Of a stretch of 64,000 nt of DNA, positions 37,775 to 47,534 are shown piece after piece. Origin of the DNA: Silvanigrella paludirubra (GTDB taxonomy: Bacteria > Bdellovibrionota_B > Oligoflexia > Silvanigrellales > Silvanigrellaceae); assembly GCF_009208775.1 (NCBI RefSeq), contig NZ_WFLM01000003.1:349374-413373 (forward strand), in the 5' to 3' direction. The notes below the pieces were generated by a model. It did not search any database and was not told the DNA's origin. It saw only the letters and a program-made list of their open reading frames with translations. Positions within the stretch are counted from its first letter, which is position 1. Every line of letters starts with the position of its first letter. Both the position numbers and the translations under genes were made by a program.

Positions 37775-38113
37775 CTATAGTGATTTTTTTAATAAAAAAG
37801 TTAATTTCTCTTCTAAGGCATCAATAAGAATTTTTTGGTCATATAATTGAGTTTTTAAATTTTTAATTTCAATTTCTTTTTCATTTAAATACTTTTCAAA
37901 ATTTATAATATCATTCTTTTTTTCTTTTAATTGGGATTCTTTAATATGTACAAAGTATTTTCCGTCTCTAAGCTCAGATTTGATTTGACCTGATTTTATT
38001 TTTCTTCGTAAAGTAATCTCAGATACTTGTAAAATTTGTGCGGCATCATTTAGTTTGACCCAATTTCCTAATTCTTCTTTTATTTTTTGATTATTTTTTA
38101 ACTTAATAGCCAT
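37775..38113 (-). CDS. HTH (excisionase/MerR-like) DNA-binding protein with coiled coil
   Basis: A 112-residue protein. The N-terminal half has a winged-helix HTH of the excisionase/MerR type (WVKLNDAAQILQVSEITLRRKIKSGQIKSELRDGKYFV). The C-terminal half is a heptad-rich coiled coil (EKEIEIKNLKTQLYDQKILIDALEEKL), probably for dimerisation. The ATG comes one base after the stop of the response-regulator gene, so the two are certainly cotranscribed and translationally coupled. I infer that it is the output partner of that single-domain receiver, or at least works in the same pathway. Targets unknown. Confidence 0.75.
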   Translation of the reverse strand: MAIKLKNNQKIKEELGNWVKLNDAAQILQVSEITLRRKIKSGQIKSELRDGKYFVHIKESQLKEKKNDIINFEKYLNEKEIEIKNLKTQLYDQKILIDALEEKLTFLLKKSL

Positions 38114-38114
38114 G

Positions 38115-38471
38115 TTATTGCTCTATAAATTTTATAACATCATCAATTGAGTAGGGTTTTTGAAAACAGGTAAAATTTTTATTATCGTGTTTATTTTTTT
38201 CAATTCTAGGGTCAGCAGTATCATCACCTGTTGCCAATACAAATTTTCCTTTAAATGTAGATTTAACTTCATTTTCAAAAAAATCGACTCCATTTTCTCC
38301 ATCTAATAGAAAAAGATCACAAACAATACTATTTATATCTGTCGAGTTTTTTAAAATATTTCTAGCCGATGAAAGGTTTTGAGCAAATTCAGCTTCATAG
38401 CCTTTACGCTTAAATCTTTTTACTGTCATTTCCAATAAATCAGCATCATCATCTATGAGTAAAACCTTCAT
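38115..38471 (-). CDS. Stand-alone response-regulator receiver domain
   Basis: A 118-residue CheY-like protein with no output domain. The acidic pocket is LLIDDDADL (residues 4-12), the phospho-acceptor Asp is in IVCDLFLLDGENG (about residue 52), the switch Thr is in VLATGDD, and the conserved Lys is in CFQKPYS. It should be phosphorylated by a histidine kinase encoded elsewhere. The coupled HTH gene downstream is the likely effector. A role in the chemotaxis system next door is possible but not shown; the YxPF pattern of CheY itself is different. Confidence 0.85.
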   Translation of the reverse strand: MKVLLIDDDADLLEMTVKRFKRKGYEAEFAQNLSSARNILKNSTDINSIVCDLFLLDGENGVDFFENEVKSTFKGKFVLATGDDTADPRIEKNKHDNKNFTCFQKPYSIDDVIKFIEQ

Positions 38472-38614
38472 TATATATTAACCTCTTTAAATTTCGGAGC
38501 TCAATTTTAAAGGATAGTGTTAGCTTATCACATTGCAAGCCGTATTCTAAAAGGATACCCTAAATATGGTTGTTCCCATGACATCATCTCGTAGCATTAG
38601 AGGAGGAAGGTAAC

Positions 38615-40894
38615 ATGGGTTTAAGAGAAGACGCCCTTAATTATCATAGTAAGGGACGTAAAGGTAAGATTGAAACTGGCATTACAAAAGAATGTAAAAA
38701 TCAAAAAGACATTACCCTCGCCTATTCACCAGGAGTGGCAGAGCCATGCAAAGAAATCGCAAGAGATCCCTCTTTAGTTTATGAATATACGGCTAAAGGA
38801 AATCTTGTTGCGGTTGTAACTAATGGTACGGCTGTTCTTGGATTGGGCGCTATAGGTCCTATGGCAGGTAAGCCTGTAATGGAAGGCAAAGCTGTTTTAT
38901 TCAAAATGTTTGCTGATATTGATTGTTACGATATTGAATTAAATGCAAAAACTCCTGAAGAAATTATATCTGCATGCCGAATGCTTGAACCTACTTTTGG
39001 TGGAATTAATCTAGAAGATATAAAAGCTCCAGAATGTTTTGAAGTAGAAGAAAAACTACGCGAAGAATTAGATATTCCCGTTTTTCATGACGATCAGCAT
39101 GGGACAGCCATTGTTAGTGGAGCGGCCTTGTTAAATGCATGCGAAATTACCGGAAGAAATATTTCCGATGTAAAGTGTGTTGTGAATGGCGCTGGGGCTG
39201 CTGCCATAGCATGTGCACAAATGTATATTAATCTTGGGTTAAAAAAAGAAAATTTAATTTTATGTGATTCAAAAGGAGTTGTTTATAAAGGTCGTACTGA
39301 AGGTATGAATAAATATAAAGAACGATTTGAAAATGAAACGCGTAAAAGAACCCTTGCCGAAGCAATTGAAGGAGCCGATTTCTTTTGTGGTTTAAGTGTC
39401 GCTGGAGCTGTTACAAAAGAAATGGTTAGTACAATGGCAAGAGATCCTATTATTTTTGCTATGGCAAATCCAGATCCTGAAATCTCTCCTATGGATATTA
39501 AGTCGGTTAGACAAGATGCTATTATTGCAACGGGACGTTCCGATTATCCAAACCAAGTGAATAATGTTCTAGGTTATCCTTATATATTCAGGGGTACTAT
39601 GGATGTTTTATCGCGACGTATTAACGAAGAAATGAAAATGGCAGCGGTTCATGCAATAGCTGCTTTAGCAAAAGAAGATATCCCTGAAAGCGTAACAAAA
39701 TCTTATGCAAATAGTTCGGAACTTGGATTTGGAAGAGAATATTTAATTCCAAAACCATTTGATCCTCGTTTGTTACTTAGAGTTGCGCCTGCTGTTGCAA
39801 AAGCGGCAATGGATACTAAAGTTTCACGAAAAAATATTGATCTTGAACAGTATGTTGATCAACTCGAATCTCGTTTGGGTATTTTGCAATCGGTAACAAG
39901 AAAAATTAAAAGAAATGTTGTTGTAGCTAACAGAACTCACGGAAAAAAATTAAAAGTTGTCTTACCTGAAGGAACAAGCCCTAAAATATTAAAGGCAGCC
40001 GAAATTGTTCGATCTGAAGGAATTTGTGAACCTATTTTAATTGGTAATATTGAAAAAATTAAACAATTAATTCAAGAAATTAAATTGGAAAAACAACTCG
40101 CAGGAGTTGAAATAATTGATCCAAGTGACGATAAGAGAACAGAGAAATATGCATCGCTTTTATTAGAAAAAAGAGCTCGTAAAGGTGTCACTAGAATGGG
40201 TGCCTACGAGCTTATGACAGGAGATCATCATTATTTTGCTTCTATGATGGTAGACTCAGGAGAGGCCGATGCCTTTTGTTCTGGAGTTCATCATAATTAT
40301 GGCGATACTTTAAGGCCTGCGTTACAAATTATTGGAACAAAAGCGGATAAAGTTTTAGCCGGTATTTATATGTTACTTTGGAAAGATAAAAGCATATTTG
40401 TTGCAGACACAACTGTAAATATTAATTCTAATGCAGAACAATTAGCTCAAATTGCAATTCAGACACATGATATGGCTAAAATATATTTAAATGAATTACC
40501 AAGAGTAGCAATGCTAAGTTTTAGTAACTTTGGAAGTACAAAACATCCAGAGTCAGATAAAGTTTGTAAAGCAACTGATATTGTTAAAAGGTTGAGACCA
40601 GACATCGAAATTGATGGTGAAATGCAAGCAGACTTTGCTTTATCTTCAGAGCTTCTTGAACGCTCCTATGGTTTTTCTACTTTAAAAGGACCTGCAAATG
40701 TTCTTATATTTCCAGATTTAACTTCTGGTAATATTGCCTATAAACTTTTGAGTAAATTAGGTGGTGCAACATCTATTGGACCTATATTAACAGGAATGAA
40801 AAAACCAGTTAATGTGCTAGCTCGAAATTGTGATATTGAAGAAATTGTTAATTTGATTACATTTACAATTCATCGTGTTCAAAATGGAATGTGA
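38615..40894 (+). CDS. maeB: NADP-dependent malic enzyme with phosphotransacetylase-like domain
   Basis: Oxidatively decarboxylates malate to pyruvate and makes NADPH. The N-terminal malic-enzyme part has [38 protein letters not shown] and the nucleotide-binding [16 protein letters not shown]. From about residue 430 a phosphotransacetylase-like domain follows ([19 protein letters not shown]), which in MaeB binds acetyl-CoA for allosteric control and is not catalytic. The length of 759 residues is standard. AGGAGGAAGG precedes the ATG. Transcribed away from the receiver/HTH pair. Confidence 0.95.
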   Translation: MGLREDALNYHSKGRKGKIETGITKECKNQKDITLAYSPGVAEPCKEIARDPSLVYEYTAKGNLVAVVTNGTAVLGLGAIGPMAGKPVMEGKAVLFKMFADIDCYDIELNAKTPEEIISACRMLEPTFGGINLEDIKAPECFEVEEKLREELDIPVFHDDQHGTAIVSGAALLNACEITGRNISDVKCVVNGAGAAAIACAQMYINLGLKKENLILCDSKGVVYKGRTEGMNKYKERFENETRKRTLAEAIEGADFFCGLSVAGAVTKEMVSTMARDPIIFAMANPDPEISPMDIKSVRQDAIIATGRSDYPNQVNNVLGYPYIFRGTMDVLSRRINEEMKMAAVHAIAALAKEDIPESVTKSYANSSELGFGREYLIPKPFDPRLLLRVAPAVAKAAMDTKVSRKNIDLEQYVDQLESRLGILQSVTRKIKRNVVVANRTHGKKLKVVLPEGTSPKILKAAEIVRSEGICEPILIGNIEKIKQLIQEIKLEKQLAGVEIIDPSDDKRTEKYASLLLEKRARKGVTRMGAYELMTGDHHYFASMMVDSGEADAFCSGVHHNYGDTLRPALQIIGTKADKVLAGIYMLLWKDKSIFVADTTVNINSNAEQLAQIAIQTHDMAKIYLNELPRVAMLSFSNFGSTKHPESDKVCKATDIVKRLRPDIEIDGEMQADFALSSELLERSYGFSTLKGPANVLIFPDLTSGNIAYKLLSKLGGATSIGPILTGMKKPVNVLARNCDIEEIVNLITFTIHRVQNGM

Positions 40895-40895
40895 A

Positions 40896-40929
40896 AACAA
40901 GAGAATATTAAGGTAAATATTCTCTTGTT
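40896..40929. terminator. Perfect 14-bp hairpin between convergent maeB and pepQ
   Basis: AACAAGAGAATATT and AATATTCTCTTGTT pair without mismatch around a six-base loop. It begins two bases after the maeB stop codon. The far arm is inside the last codons of pepQ. No long T-run follows, so termination may depend on the stem alone or it may protect RNA ends. Confidence 0.6.
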
Positions 40930-42233
40930 AAATTACGATTCGCATGACCCATAGGTGCAACATCATCTTCTATTCTTATGCCTCCAAAAGGCATTAGCCT
41001 TTCAATTAAACTCCAATTTATTTTATCTGAATGTTTATTTGTTTCTTTAAATTGGCTTAACAAAGATTGAATAAAATAGATTCCTGGTTCAATAGTAACA
41101 ACTACGGATTGATCTAAAGTACCAACAAATCTTAATGAGCGATAAGAAATATTAGATGGATTTAAAGGAGCTGGATTGCCTTGTTCATCAAGCTGTTTAC
41201 CACCAATATCATGAACTTGAATTCCTAACATATGACCCAGTCCGTGTGGTAAAAATACTTTTGTAATTCCATCTTTTAAGGCTGTTTGATAGTCACCTGA
41301 AATTTTTAAAATCCCAACATTTTCTAAAATTTCTGCTATTTTTAAATGACATGTTTCATGTAATGATGGGTAATAGAGACCTGGTTTTACAGCTTGGCAA
41401 AGTTCTTTTTGCAATTTTTCTGTTTGAGCAAGAAGCTCTATAAAAACAGGGTCACAATTATTTGTTGCGTAGGTTCTTGTTATATCAGAAGCATAATTAT
41501 TATAAGTTGCTCCAGAATCTATTAGTAAAACATTTCCATTCCGTTTTTTGTCTCTTCCGTGATAATGTAATATGGCACCATTTTTATCTAATGCAACAAT
41601 TCCAGTATAAGGTAAATCGGTATCAACGCACTGCATTGCTTTTAAATAAGACATATGAATTTCATATTCAGATTCGCCATTATAAAAAGCTTCTTTTGCG
41701 GCAAGATGTCCTTTTGCGGCAATGCGATTGGCTTCTGATAAACAATGAATTTCATAATCAGATTTAAAACGACGATGCCAATTTAAGCGGGCTTCCATTA
41801 ATTCACAGTTTATTTTAATATTTTTTGCGCAGGCATATTTTGTTTCGTTACCTAAGAAAACAGAATAAGTTAAATCACCAAGCGATTCCCAAATTTTTTC
41901 TTTTGTTCCAACTTCAATAATATCAAAATTTGAAGCCCAAAATGGATTGTCTAATCTTTCATGTAAATGCCAAAAATCGTCGGGGGAATAATAAATTAAT
42001 AATGGTTTTTTGCCAATTTCATATTTTAAAACATGGTGAGGTCCTGCGGCTGGACACCAGTGTGCAAAATGTGGGTTTGTTTTAAAAGGAGCATAGTTAT
42101 CATCTGCAAAATAGCCAAAAGGCTCTCCTGCACCTAAAATTAAGGAACGATAATTAAGAGCCTCTAAAGCTTTATCCGCACAACGCATTCGGATTTGAAT
42201 ATGTTCTTTAAAAAGCGTATCAAGGTTAGACAT
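40908..42233 (-). CDS. pepQ: Xaa-Pro dipeptidase (M24 family)
   Basis: Cleaves dipeptides with C-terminal proline in the cytoplasm. The two-metal site of the pita-bread fold is complete: Asp in LIDSGATY and SDITRTY, His in LPHGLGHMLGIQVHD, Glu in VTIEPGIYF and Glu in GIRIEDDV. The length of 441 residues and the N-terminal domain fit PepQ of E. coli (443 residues) rather than PepP. Convergent with maeB; its final codons form one arm of a hairpin. Confidence 0.9.
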   Translation of the reverse strand: MSNLDTLFKEHIQIRMRCADKALEALNYRSLILGAGEPFGYFADDNYAPFKTNPHFAHWCPAAGPHHVLKYEIGKKPLLIYYSPDDFWHLHERLDNPFWASNFDIIEVGTKEKIWESLGDLTYSVFLGNETKYACAKNIKINCELMEARLNWHRRFKSDYEIHCLSEANRIAAKGHLAAKEAFYNGESEYEIHMSYLKAMQCVDTDLPYTGIVALDKNGAILHYHGRDKKRNGNVLLIDSGATYNNYASDITRTYATNNCDPVFIELLAQTEKLQKELCQAVKPGLYYPSLHETCHLKIAEILENVGILKISGDYQTALKDGITKVFLPHGLGHMLGIQVHDIGGKQLDEQGNPAPLNPSNISYRSLRFVGTLDQSVVVTIEPGIYFIQSLLSQFKETNKHSDKINWSLIERLMPFGGIRIEDDVAPMGHANRNLTREYLP

Positions 42234-42428
42234 CGATTTAGCTCCTATTATTATAAATTAAGAATACGGAAACAATCTTCATACGATATTTAACATATGA
42301 TTTAGACAATTGTGAATTGTTTTATTAAAAAATTATTTTGTATTTAATCTTGCATTTTATTGTTCTCCATTATAATTTTAATTTCTAATTGAATTTGAGA
42401 TATTATTAACTAAAATTAGGTAAAAAAA

Positions 42429-43328
42429 ATGCATACATCACAAAGATTTCGGGCTGAAATTGCTCTTGTCATATTAACTGTAATTTGGGGCTTAACTTTT
42501 CCGATAACTCGTGTGGTCATTGCTGAAATGAGCTCTTTTGCTCTTGTTTTTTTTAGATCTTTATTAGCCGTTTTTGTTTTATTGCCTTTTGTTTTTTTAA
42601 AAAAAGAAGATAGAAAAGATTGTTTAAAATATTTACCATTAGGAATAGTTTTAGGTGTTTTAATTTATTTTTCTCATTTATTCCAAGTTTTTGGCCTTGA
42701 GACAATTCATTCAGGTCGAAGCGCTTTTTTGACAAATTTAACTATTGTTTTTGTTCCATTATTATCTCCCGTTTTTCAAAAGCAAATTCCTACTATTAAA
42801 GACGTTGTTTCAATGGCAATTGCATTGGTAGGAATGTTTTTTTTAACAAGTCCCCTTGATGGAGAAGGGTTGTCTAAAGGTGATTTTTGGACAATTCTAT
42901 GTGCAATTACTTTTTCTATTCATATTCATGTTCTTCAAATATTTATTAAAAAATATCAAAAAAGTAAAATATTTGCATTTTTAGAAATATTATTTATGTG
43001 TATTTTAGCAACAACATTTCTCCCGTTAGCAGAAAAGTCATCGCATTTATTACCAACAACTTTAGGTGCTTATATTGCTTTGTTTTATTTAGGAGCAATA
43101 TCAATGGTTGGCACAACTGTTTTGCAAGCAAAATATCAGTGCAAAACAACGCCCGAAAGAGCTTCGCTCATTTATATTTTAGAACCAGTATTTGCTATCT
43201 TTTTTGGATATGTGATACTCAGCGAGAGTATGACCTCTAAGTCTTTGTTTGGAGGATTTTTAATTATATTCGCCGTAGTTTGGGTTTATTTTTTTCAATT
43301 AGGAAAAAATTTAATTAAAACGAATTAA
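42429..43328 (+). CDS. DMT-superfamily (EamA) transporter
   Basis: A 299-residue inner-membrane protein with about ten hydrophobic helices in two EamA repeats (first about 10-140, second about 155-290). Typical signatures are TVIWGLTFPITRVV at the start, FRSLLAVFVLLPF, and YILEPVFAIFFGYVILSES in the second repeat. A small-metabolite exporter is likely; substrate unknown. A Nudix gene starts 16 bases downstream, followed by a HAD phosphatase, suggesting one transcript. Confidence 0.88.
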   Translation: MHTSQRFRAEIALVILTVIWGLTFPITRVVIAEMSSFALVFFRSLLAVFVLLPFVFLKKEDRKDCLKYLPLGIVLGVLIYFSHLFQVFGLETIHSGRSAFLTNLTIVFVPLLSPVFQKQIPTIKDVVSMAIALVGMFFLTSPLDGEGLSKGDFWTILCAITFSIHIHVLQIFIKKYQKSKIFAFLEILFMCILATTFLPLAEKSSHLLPTTLGAYIALFYLGAISMVGTTVLQAKYQCKTTPERASLIYILEPVFAIFFGYVILSESMTSKSLFGGFLIIFAVVWVYFFQLGKNLIKTN

Positions 43329-43344
43329 TGTTTTGGTGTAAAAA

Positions 43345-44013
43345 ATGTTAAGTTCCAGAAATTATGGAAATCGAAATTTAATTCTTGAAACTCTTTCTAT
43401 TTATAAAGACAAGGTATTAAATAATCTTTTTAAGGATATTCCTGACTCTTACTGTGATCAATTAAAATCATTTGATCAAATTTGTGGTTTTATCCAAGAT
43501 AATTCGAATTGTTTTATGCGAGAAAATTTGTTTGGTCATGTTACTTCTTCTGCTTTTGTTGTAAACTCAAATTTTACACAAATTCTATTTACCTACCATG
43601 CAAAACTTAAAAAATGGTTGCAACTAGGTGGGCATTGTGATGGAGAACATTTAATTCATAACTCAGCTATGCGTGAAGCAATAGAAGAGTCAGGTTTAAA
43701 AAATTTAAATTTTATAAATATTTTAGAATTTCCTAACATCTATAATTATAATGAAATAAATAAAAATACTCCTATTCCATTTGATCTTGACATACATTTA
43801 ATTCCTGAAAGAAACCATGAGCCAGCTCACTTCCATTATGACATTCGATATCTATTAATTGCGGATGAAAAAGAGAATATTGTTATATCGGAAGAGTCTT
43901 TAGATTTAAAATGGATTTCAATGCAAGAAGCACATTTATATACAAATGAATCGAGTACACTAAGGCAAGTCGAAAAATTTAAATCATTATTAAAATCTTT
44001 AAATAAAAATTAA
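43345..44013 (+). CDS. Nudix hydrolase
   Basis: A 222-residue protein with a Nudix box at about residues 92-115: LQLGGHCDGE followed by AMREAIEESGL, which supplies the REUxEExGU metal-binding helix. The first half of the box is of the GGHCDG variety, where the usual Glu of GX5E is displaced. It hydrolyses nucleoside diphosphates linked to another moiety; the substrate cannot be read. It lies between a DMT transporter and a HAD phosphatase on the same strand. Confidence 0.85.
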   Translation: MLSSRNYGNRNLILETLSIYKDKVLNNLFKDIPDSYCDQLKSFDQICGFIQDNSNCFMRENLFGHVTSSAFVVNSNFTQILFTYHAKLKKWLQLGGHCDGEHLIHNSAMREAIEESGLKNLNFINILEFPNIYNYNEINKNTPIPFDLDIHLIPERNHEPAHFHYDIRYLLIADEKENIVISEESLDLKWISMQEAHLYTNESSTLRQVEKFKSLLKSLNKN

Positions 44014-44031
44014 ATAGGAAAGATTTAAAAT

Positions 44032-44844
44032 ATGAAAGCAGTTGCAATTGATTTAGATGGTACTTTATTAAACTCAAAACATCAAATTTCTAGTTATACG
44101 AAAAATATATTAAATAAATTAGATAAAAATGGAATTAGAATTGTTTTAGCTAGTGCTCGCCCTATTCGTTCTGTACTTAATATCGCCGCTGAAATTGGAT
44201 TAACTGGATTACCAATGATTGGGGGGAATGGAGCAATCATTGCAAAAAATGAGAATGAAATATCTTATCGAAATTCAATAAGTAAAGATGATGTTTTAAA
44301 AATAGGCGAACTATTAAAGGAATATCTATCTTTAAATCCAAAAAATGAAATTACGATGCATATTTATTCTGGTTTTAAATGGCTTATTCCGTTTCACACA
44401 GAAAAAGCAAAAGAAGAAATAAAAATAATTGGATTTTCTCCTGATGTCATTGGAGAAGATGCTTTTAAAGCAAATTTAGCAGAAAAAATTATGTTTGTTT
44501 CTAATCCTAATATCTTAAAAGAGTTTTTAAATATATTAAATAAAAATTTACCCCATTTAAGTTCTGTTTTATCAAAATTTGATTCTTTAGAAATAAATGC
44601 TGTTGGTGTTTCTAAATTTTTAGGTGTTCAAGAATATGCAAATTATCATAAAATAAATATTTCCGATTTTATTGCTTTTGGTGATGGTGATAATGATGAA
44701 ACCATGATTGCAAATTGTGGTTACGGAGTTGCCATGGCAAATGGAACTCAACTTGCAAAGGCGCGAGCCAAATTTATTACAGAAACGAACGACAATGACG
44801 GTGTAGCTAGATTTCTTGAAAATTATTTTTTTAAATCTAAATGA
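44032..44844 (+). CDS. HAD-superfamily phosphatase, Cof type
   Basis: A 270-residue class IIB HAD hydrolase. Motif I is IDLDGTLLNS (nucleophile Asp and acid/base Asp), motif II is in VLASARP, motif III Lys is near GVSKFLGVQ, and motif IV is IAFGDGDNDETMI. The C2-type cap domain lies between residues about 80 and 190. Members dephosphorylate sugar phosphates or flavin intermediates; the exact substrate is open. The short spacing from the Nudix gene supports cotranscription, and a hairpin follows it. Confidence 0.9.
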   Translation: MKAVAIDLDGTLLNSKHQISSYTKNILNKLDKNGIRIVLASARPIRSVLNIAAEIGLTGLPMIGGNGAIIAKNENEISYRNSISKDDVLKIGELLKEYLSLNPKNEITMHIYSGFKWLIPFHTEKAKEEIKIIGFSPDVIGEDAFKANLAEKIMFVSNPNILKEFLNILNKNLPHLSSVLSKFDSLEINAVGVSKFLGVQEYANYHKINISDFIAFGDGDNDETMIANCGYGVAMANGTQLAKARAKFITETNDNDGVARFLENYFFKSK

Positions 44845-44876
44845 CTAAAAATTTTAATAACTTGATTTCATTAAAT

Positions 44877-44903
44877 AAAGTCTATAGTCTTTCTATAGAC
44901 TTT
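44877..44903 (+). terminator. Hairpin terminator after the HAD gene
   Basis: AAAGTCTATAG and CTATAGACTTT form a perfect 11-bp stem with loop TCTTT, followed by TAAAATTTG. It separates the DMT-Nudix-HAD operon from the next gene, whose GGAG ribosome site follows within about 15 bases. Confidence 0.65.
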
Positions 44904-44925
44904 AAAATTTGTTTGGAGATTTATA

Positions 44926-46143
44926 ATGCTTAGAAAAAAGATTTTAAATTCAATAGATAAAGCATCTTCATTTAAAATTATATTCTATTCAATTATTGTA
45001 TATATATTTGTAATGTTTTTGATGATTGGTCTTGTAAAAAGTAACGGTTTTTATAAATATTTTTATATTAATGATGGTTTATTTGATGTAGAAATATATG
45101 TTAATATAGCAAAAAATGGGTATAATTCAATTGGTAGTTTTGCTATGTTTCCTTTGTGGCCTTTTCTAATTCAAATTGTTTCACGTATTTTTTACACTGA
45201 AAATTACATGCTAATAGCAAATTTAATGGCTTTAATTCTTTTTTTTATATCATTACCTATTTTATGGAGTTTTTTTAAAAATGTATTTGAAAAAAGAATG
45301 GCTTTATTATTATTTTTATGTTTTGTTTTTAATCCTCTTTCTATATTTCACTCATTTGGTTATTCTGAAAGTTTAACAACCTTAGAGTTTAGTATTTGGC
45401 TTGTTTTAATTTATAGAATAATGAATACTAAAATAAAAAAATCATTATTAAAGATTAAAATAGAGTATTTATTATTAATACTTATTAGCTATTGTATTGG
45501 TTTATCTAGGCCATTATTTGTTCAGTTATTTCTATCTATTATTTTAACATTTTTTATATTAAAATATTTAAAAGTAAAAATAAAAAATTATTTATTTCCT
45601 TTTGGAATTTCATTAATTTCAATATTTGCTGGTTTTTCTACTTTTGCTTTATATGCCTATACAAAAGGTTTTGGTTTTGGAGCATCATTTAGAGCCCAAA
45701 ATGAATGGAATAGAGTTTTGGGTTTGCATTGGGACATATTATTTCATCCACATTCTGTAGGCGGATCCGATAATGTTCTAAATTGGGACCTTCAAGCTTT
45801 TTGGATTCCCCTTATCATTTTTTTAGCTGTTATAATTAAATTTTTAATAAGTAAAAAAAACATAATTACTGATAAAAATCAAATACAATCTGATGCTATA
45901 TTTTGGGTTTCTTTATTATTTTCTTGCGCACACTCTGCTGTGCAATTTTTAACATATGATTTATTTTTTAGTACTTCTCGTTTTATTTTTGCATTACCAT
46001 TGTTTTTTTATGTTATTGGAAAAACGCTTAATGCCTTTAATTTTAAATATAAATATTATATATTAATTTTTTATTTTATATATTCTTTTTCATTTTTTAT
46101 TTATTGGTGGACACGTTTTTCACGTGAAGCTTGGATGGGCTGA
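44926..46143 (+). CDS. PIG-V-like membrane glycosyltransferase
   Basis: A 405-residue protein with about ten membrane helices. The first external loop (GLFDVEIYVNIAKNGY, Asp near residue 55) and the following FAMFPLWPFLIQIV match the PIG-V/GT-C mannosyltransferase pattern, where the Asp is catalytic. FNPLSIFHSFGYSESL and LSRPLF are also family-typical. It would transfer a sugar from a lipid-linked donor on the outer side of the inner membrane. Bacterial acceptors are unknown. It stands alone between two intergenic regions. Confidence 0.7.
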   Translation: MLRKKILNSIDKASSFKIIFYSIIVYIFVMFLMIGLVKSNGFYKYFYINDGLFDVEIYVNIAKNGYNSIGSFAMFPLWPFLIQIVSRIFYTENYMLIANLMALILFFISLPILWSFFKNVFEKRMALLLFLCFVFNPLSIFHSFGYSESLTTLEFSIWLVLIYRIMNTKIKKSLLKIKIEYLLLILISYCIGLSRPLFVQLFLSIILTFFILKYLKVKIKNYLFPFGISLISIFAGFSTFALYAYTKGFGFGASFRAQNEWNRVLGLHWDILFHPHSVGGSDNVLNWDLQAFWIPLIIFLAVIIKFLISKKNIITDKNQIQSDAIFWVSLLFSCAHSAVQFLTYDLFFSTSRFIFALPLFFYVIGKTLNAFNFKYKYYILIFYFIYSFSFFIYWWTRFSREAWMG

Positions 46144-46233
46144 TTTCAAAATTAAGGCAATTTTTTGACAATAGATTTTTCTAAATAAGTAAAATAATTT
46201 TGCATTTCTTTATTTTTTTATTTGGAGAAAAAA

Positions 46234-47124
46234 ATGGCTTTATCTATTTTTATAATTGCGGGAATGAATGCATTATTATCAAGTGTGACAGCAACAGGAA
46301 ATGATTTTCATGTAATTACAAATCAAGAAGCTTCTGCATTTAAAATTGGGAATGAAAATATTCTTAGGGATATTGCTGAAAATTACATAGGAAAAAGACC
46401 AAATAGAGTTTACTTGCGGAGTGATTCATCTTGGAATGATATATATGAAACCCATGGTTGGCAGCAGGTAGAATCTACATTAAAAGTAAAAAATGCAAAT
46501 ATTAAAGGAATAACAACAAAGCCTATTATTATTGATACAAAAACACTATCAAATAAAAGCAGTCATAGGGCAACTTTTAATGCAGGAATTTCAAGTGAAG
46601 TTGCAAATACCGTAGAAACAAATTGGTCAACTACACATTCACTAAGTTTTAGCCAAGCTATAAATTATGGAATTCAATTTAATGGAATTGGATTAGGCGG
46701 AGAATCGGGGTTTAATTATACAGGGACTTGGGGAAAAGGAGGAATGCAGTCACAAACAATAACAATAGGCTCAACGACAGGTGTGACTGTAGACTTAGAT
46801 CCTGGCGAAACTGTTACAGCAGAATTAATTGCTAATAAAGGAACAATGGATATTCTTATTAATTACGATGCGATTTTAGAAGGAAACTTAGCATTAAATT
46901 ATTATTTTTCATATAACGGTCATCGACACTGGTCTGTACCTATTAAAGATGCCTTATTGAAATCAGGAATGGAAACAAACAAACAAATAACAGAAGAAAT
47001 ACAAATAGGATATTATTCTCATTCATCCGTTGTTATTAAAGATAATCAAGGAAAAGTAAAAAAATTATATTATTTAAATTCTTTAGGTGAGGTTTTAAAT
47101 ATGGAAGGAATGAATGAGAAATGA
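46234..47124 (+). CDS. Aerolysin-like beta-pore-forming toxin
   Basis: A 296-residue secreted protein. A short hydrophobic signal (ALSIFIIAGMNALLSSVTA) lacks the usual basic residues. The head (VYLRSDSSWNDIYETHGW) followed by long Ser/Thr-rich beta strands (ATFNAGISSEVANTVE, NWSTTHSLSFSQAINYG) and the insertion loop (GIGLGGESGFNYTGTWGKG) fit the aerolysin/ETX-MTX2 fold, closest in look to the follicular-epithelium-yolk-protein-like members of animals and bacteria. TVDLDPGETVTAELIANKG is the typical closing strand pair. The ATG has GGAG seven bases upstream; an earlier TTG is inside that site. A broken lectin gene faces it 18 bases away. Confidence 0.75.
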   Translation: MALSIFIIAGMNALLSSVTATGNDFHVITNQEASAFKIGNENILRDIAENYIGKRPNRVYLRSDSSWNDIYETHGWQQVESTLKVKNANIKGITTKPIIIDTKTLSNKSSHRATFNAGISSEVANTVETNWSTTHSLSFSQAINYGIQFNGIGLGGESGFNYTGTWGKGGMQSQTITIGSTTGVTVDLDPGETVTAELIANKGTMDILINYDAILEGNLALNYYFSYNGHRHWSVPIKDALLKSGMETNKQITEEIQIGYYSHSSVVIKDNQGKVKKLYYLNSLGEVLNMEGMNEK

Positions 47125-47142
47125 ATTTTATTTAGTGATATA

Positions 47143-47369
47143 TTAATTACAATTTCTTGTGCTATTACTATGCCACATAAAAACTGAATAACCATCAAAA
47201 ATTCTTAAATTACCATCACTTTGCATTGTTAATCTGAATCAGCCATTATTAGAGATGATCGTTCTTTAAAAAGTGATTCTCCCTCATATAGTGTATCTTT
47301 TGCTGAGGCGATAAATGATAAAGATAATGCAAATGATGCGGATAGTATTTTTAAAACAAATGAATTCAT
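47143..47369 (-). pseudogene. Frameshifted bulb-type (mannose-specific) lectin, secreted
   Basis: Reading the minus strand from an ATG at 47369 with GGAG five bases upstream gives a 46-residue peptide: a signal peptide (LSASFALSLSFIASA) and the first lectin strand (DTLYEGESLFKERSSLIM), ending at a TAA at 47229-47231. In another frame the sequence continues at once with LTMQSDGNLRIFDGYSVF and MWHSNSTRNCN, the QxDGNLxxxD mannose-pocket pattern of B-type lectins, and stops at 47143. So an ORF of about 75 codons has been split by a one- or two-base indel near 47231. The domain is also short for a lectin. It occupies most of the 478-base space between the toxin and leuS. Confidence 0.7.
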
Positions 47370-47534
47370 AAAGACTCCAATTAATAAAAACTAAAGCAAA
47401 AAAATAAAATTTATTAGTTAATATTATTTGATATAATTTAAATTAAATATTTCATATTAAGAAAATTAAAGTATGAGAATAGTATAGCTTTTATCTTTGA
47501 ATATGATAGTTTTAATTTATAAAATATATAAAAA

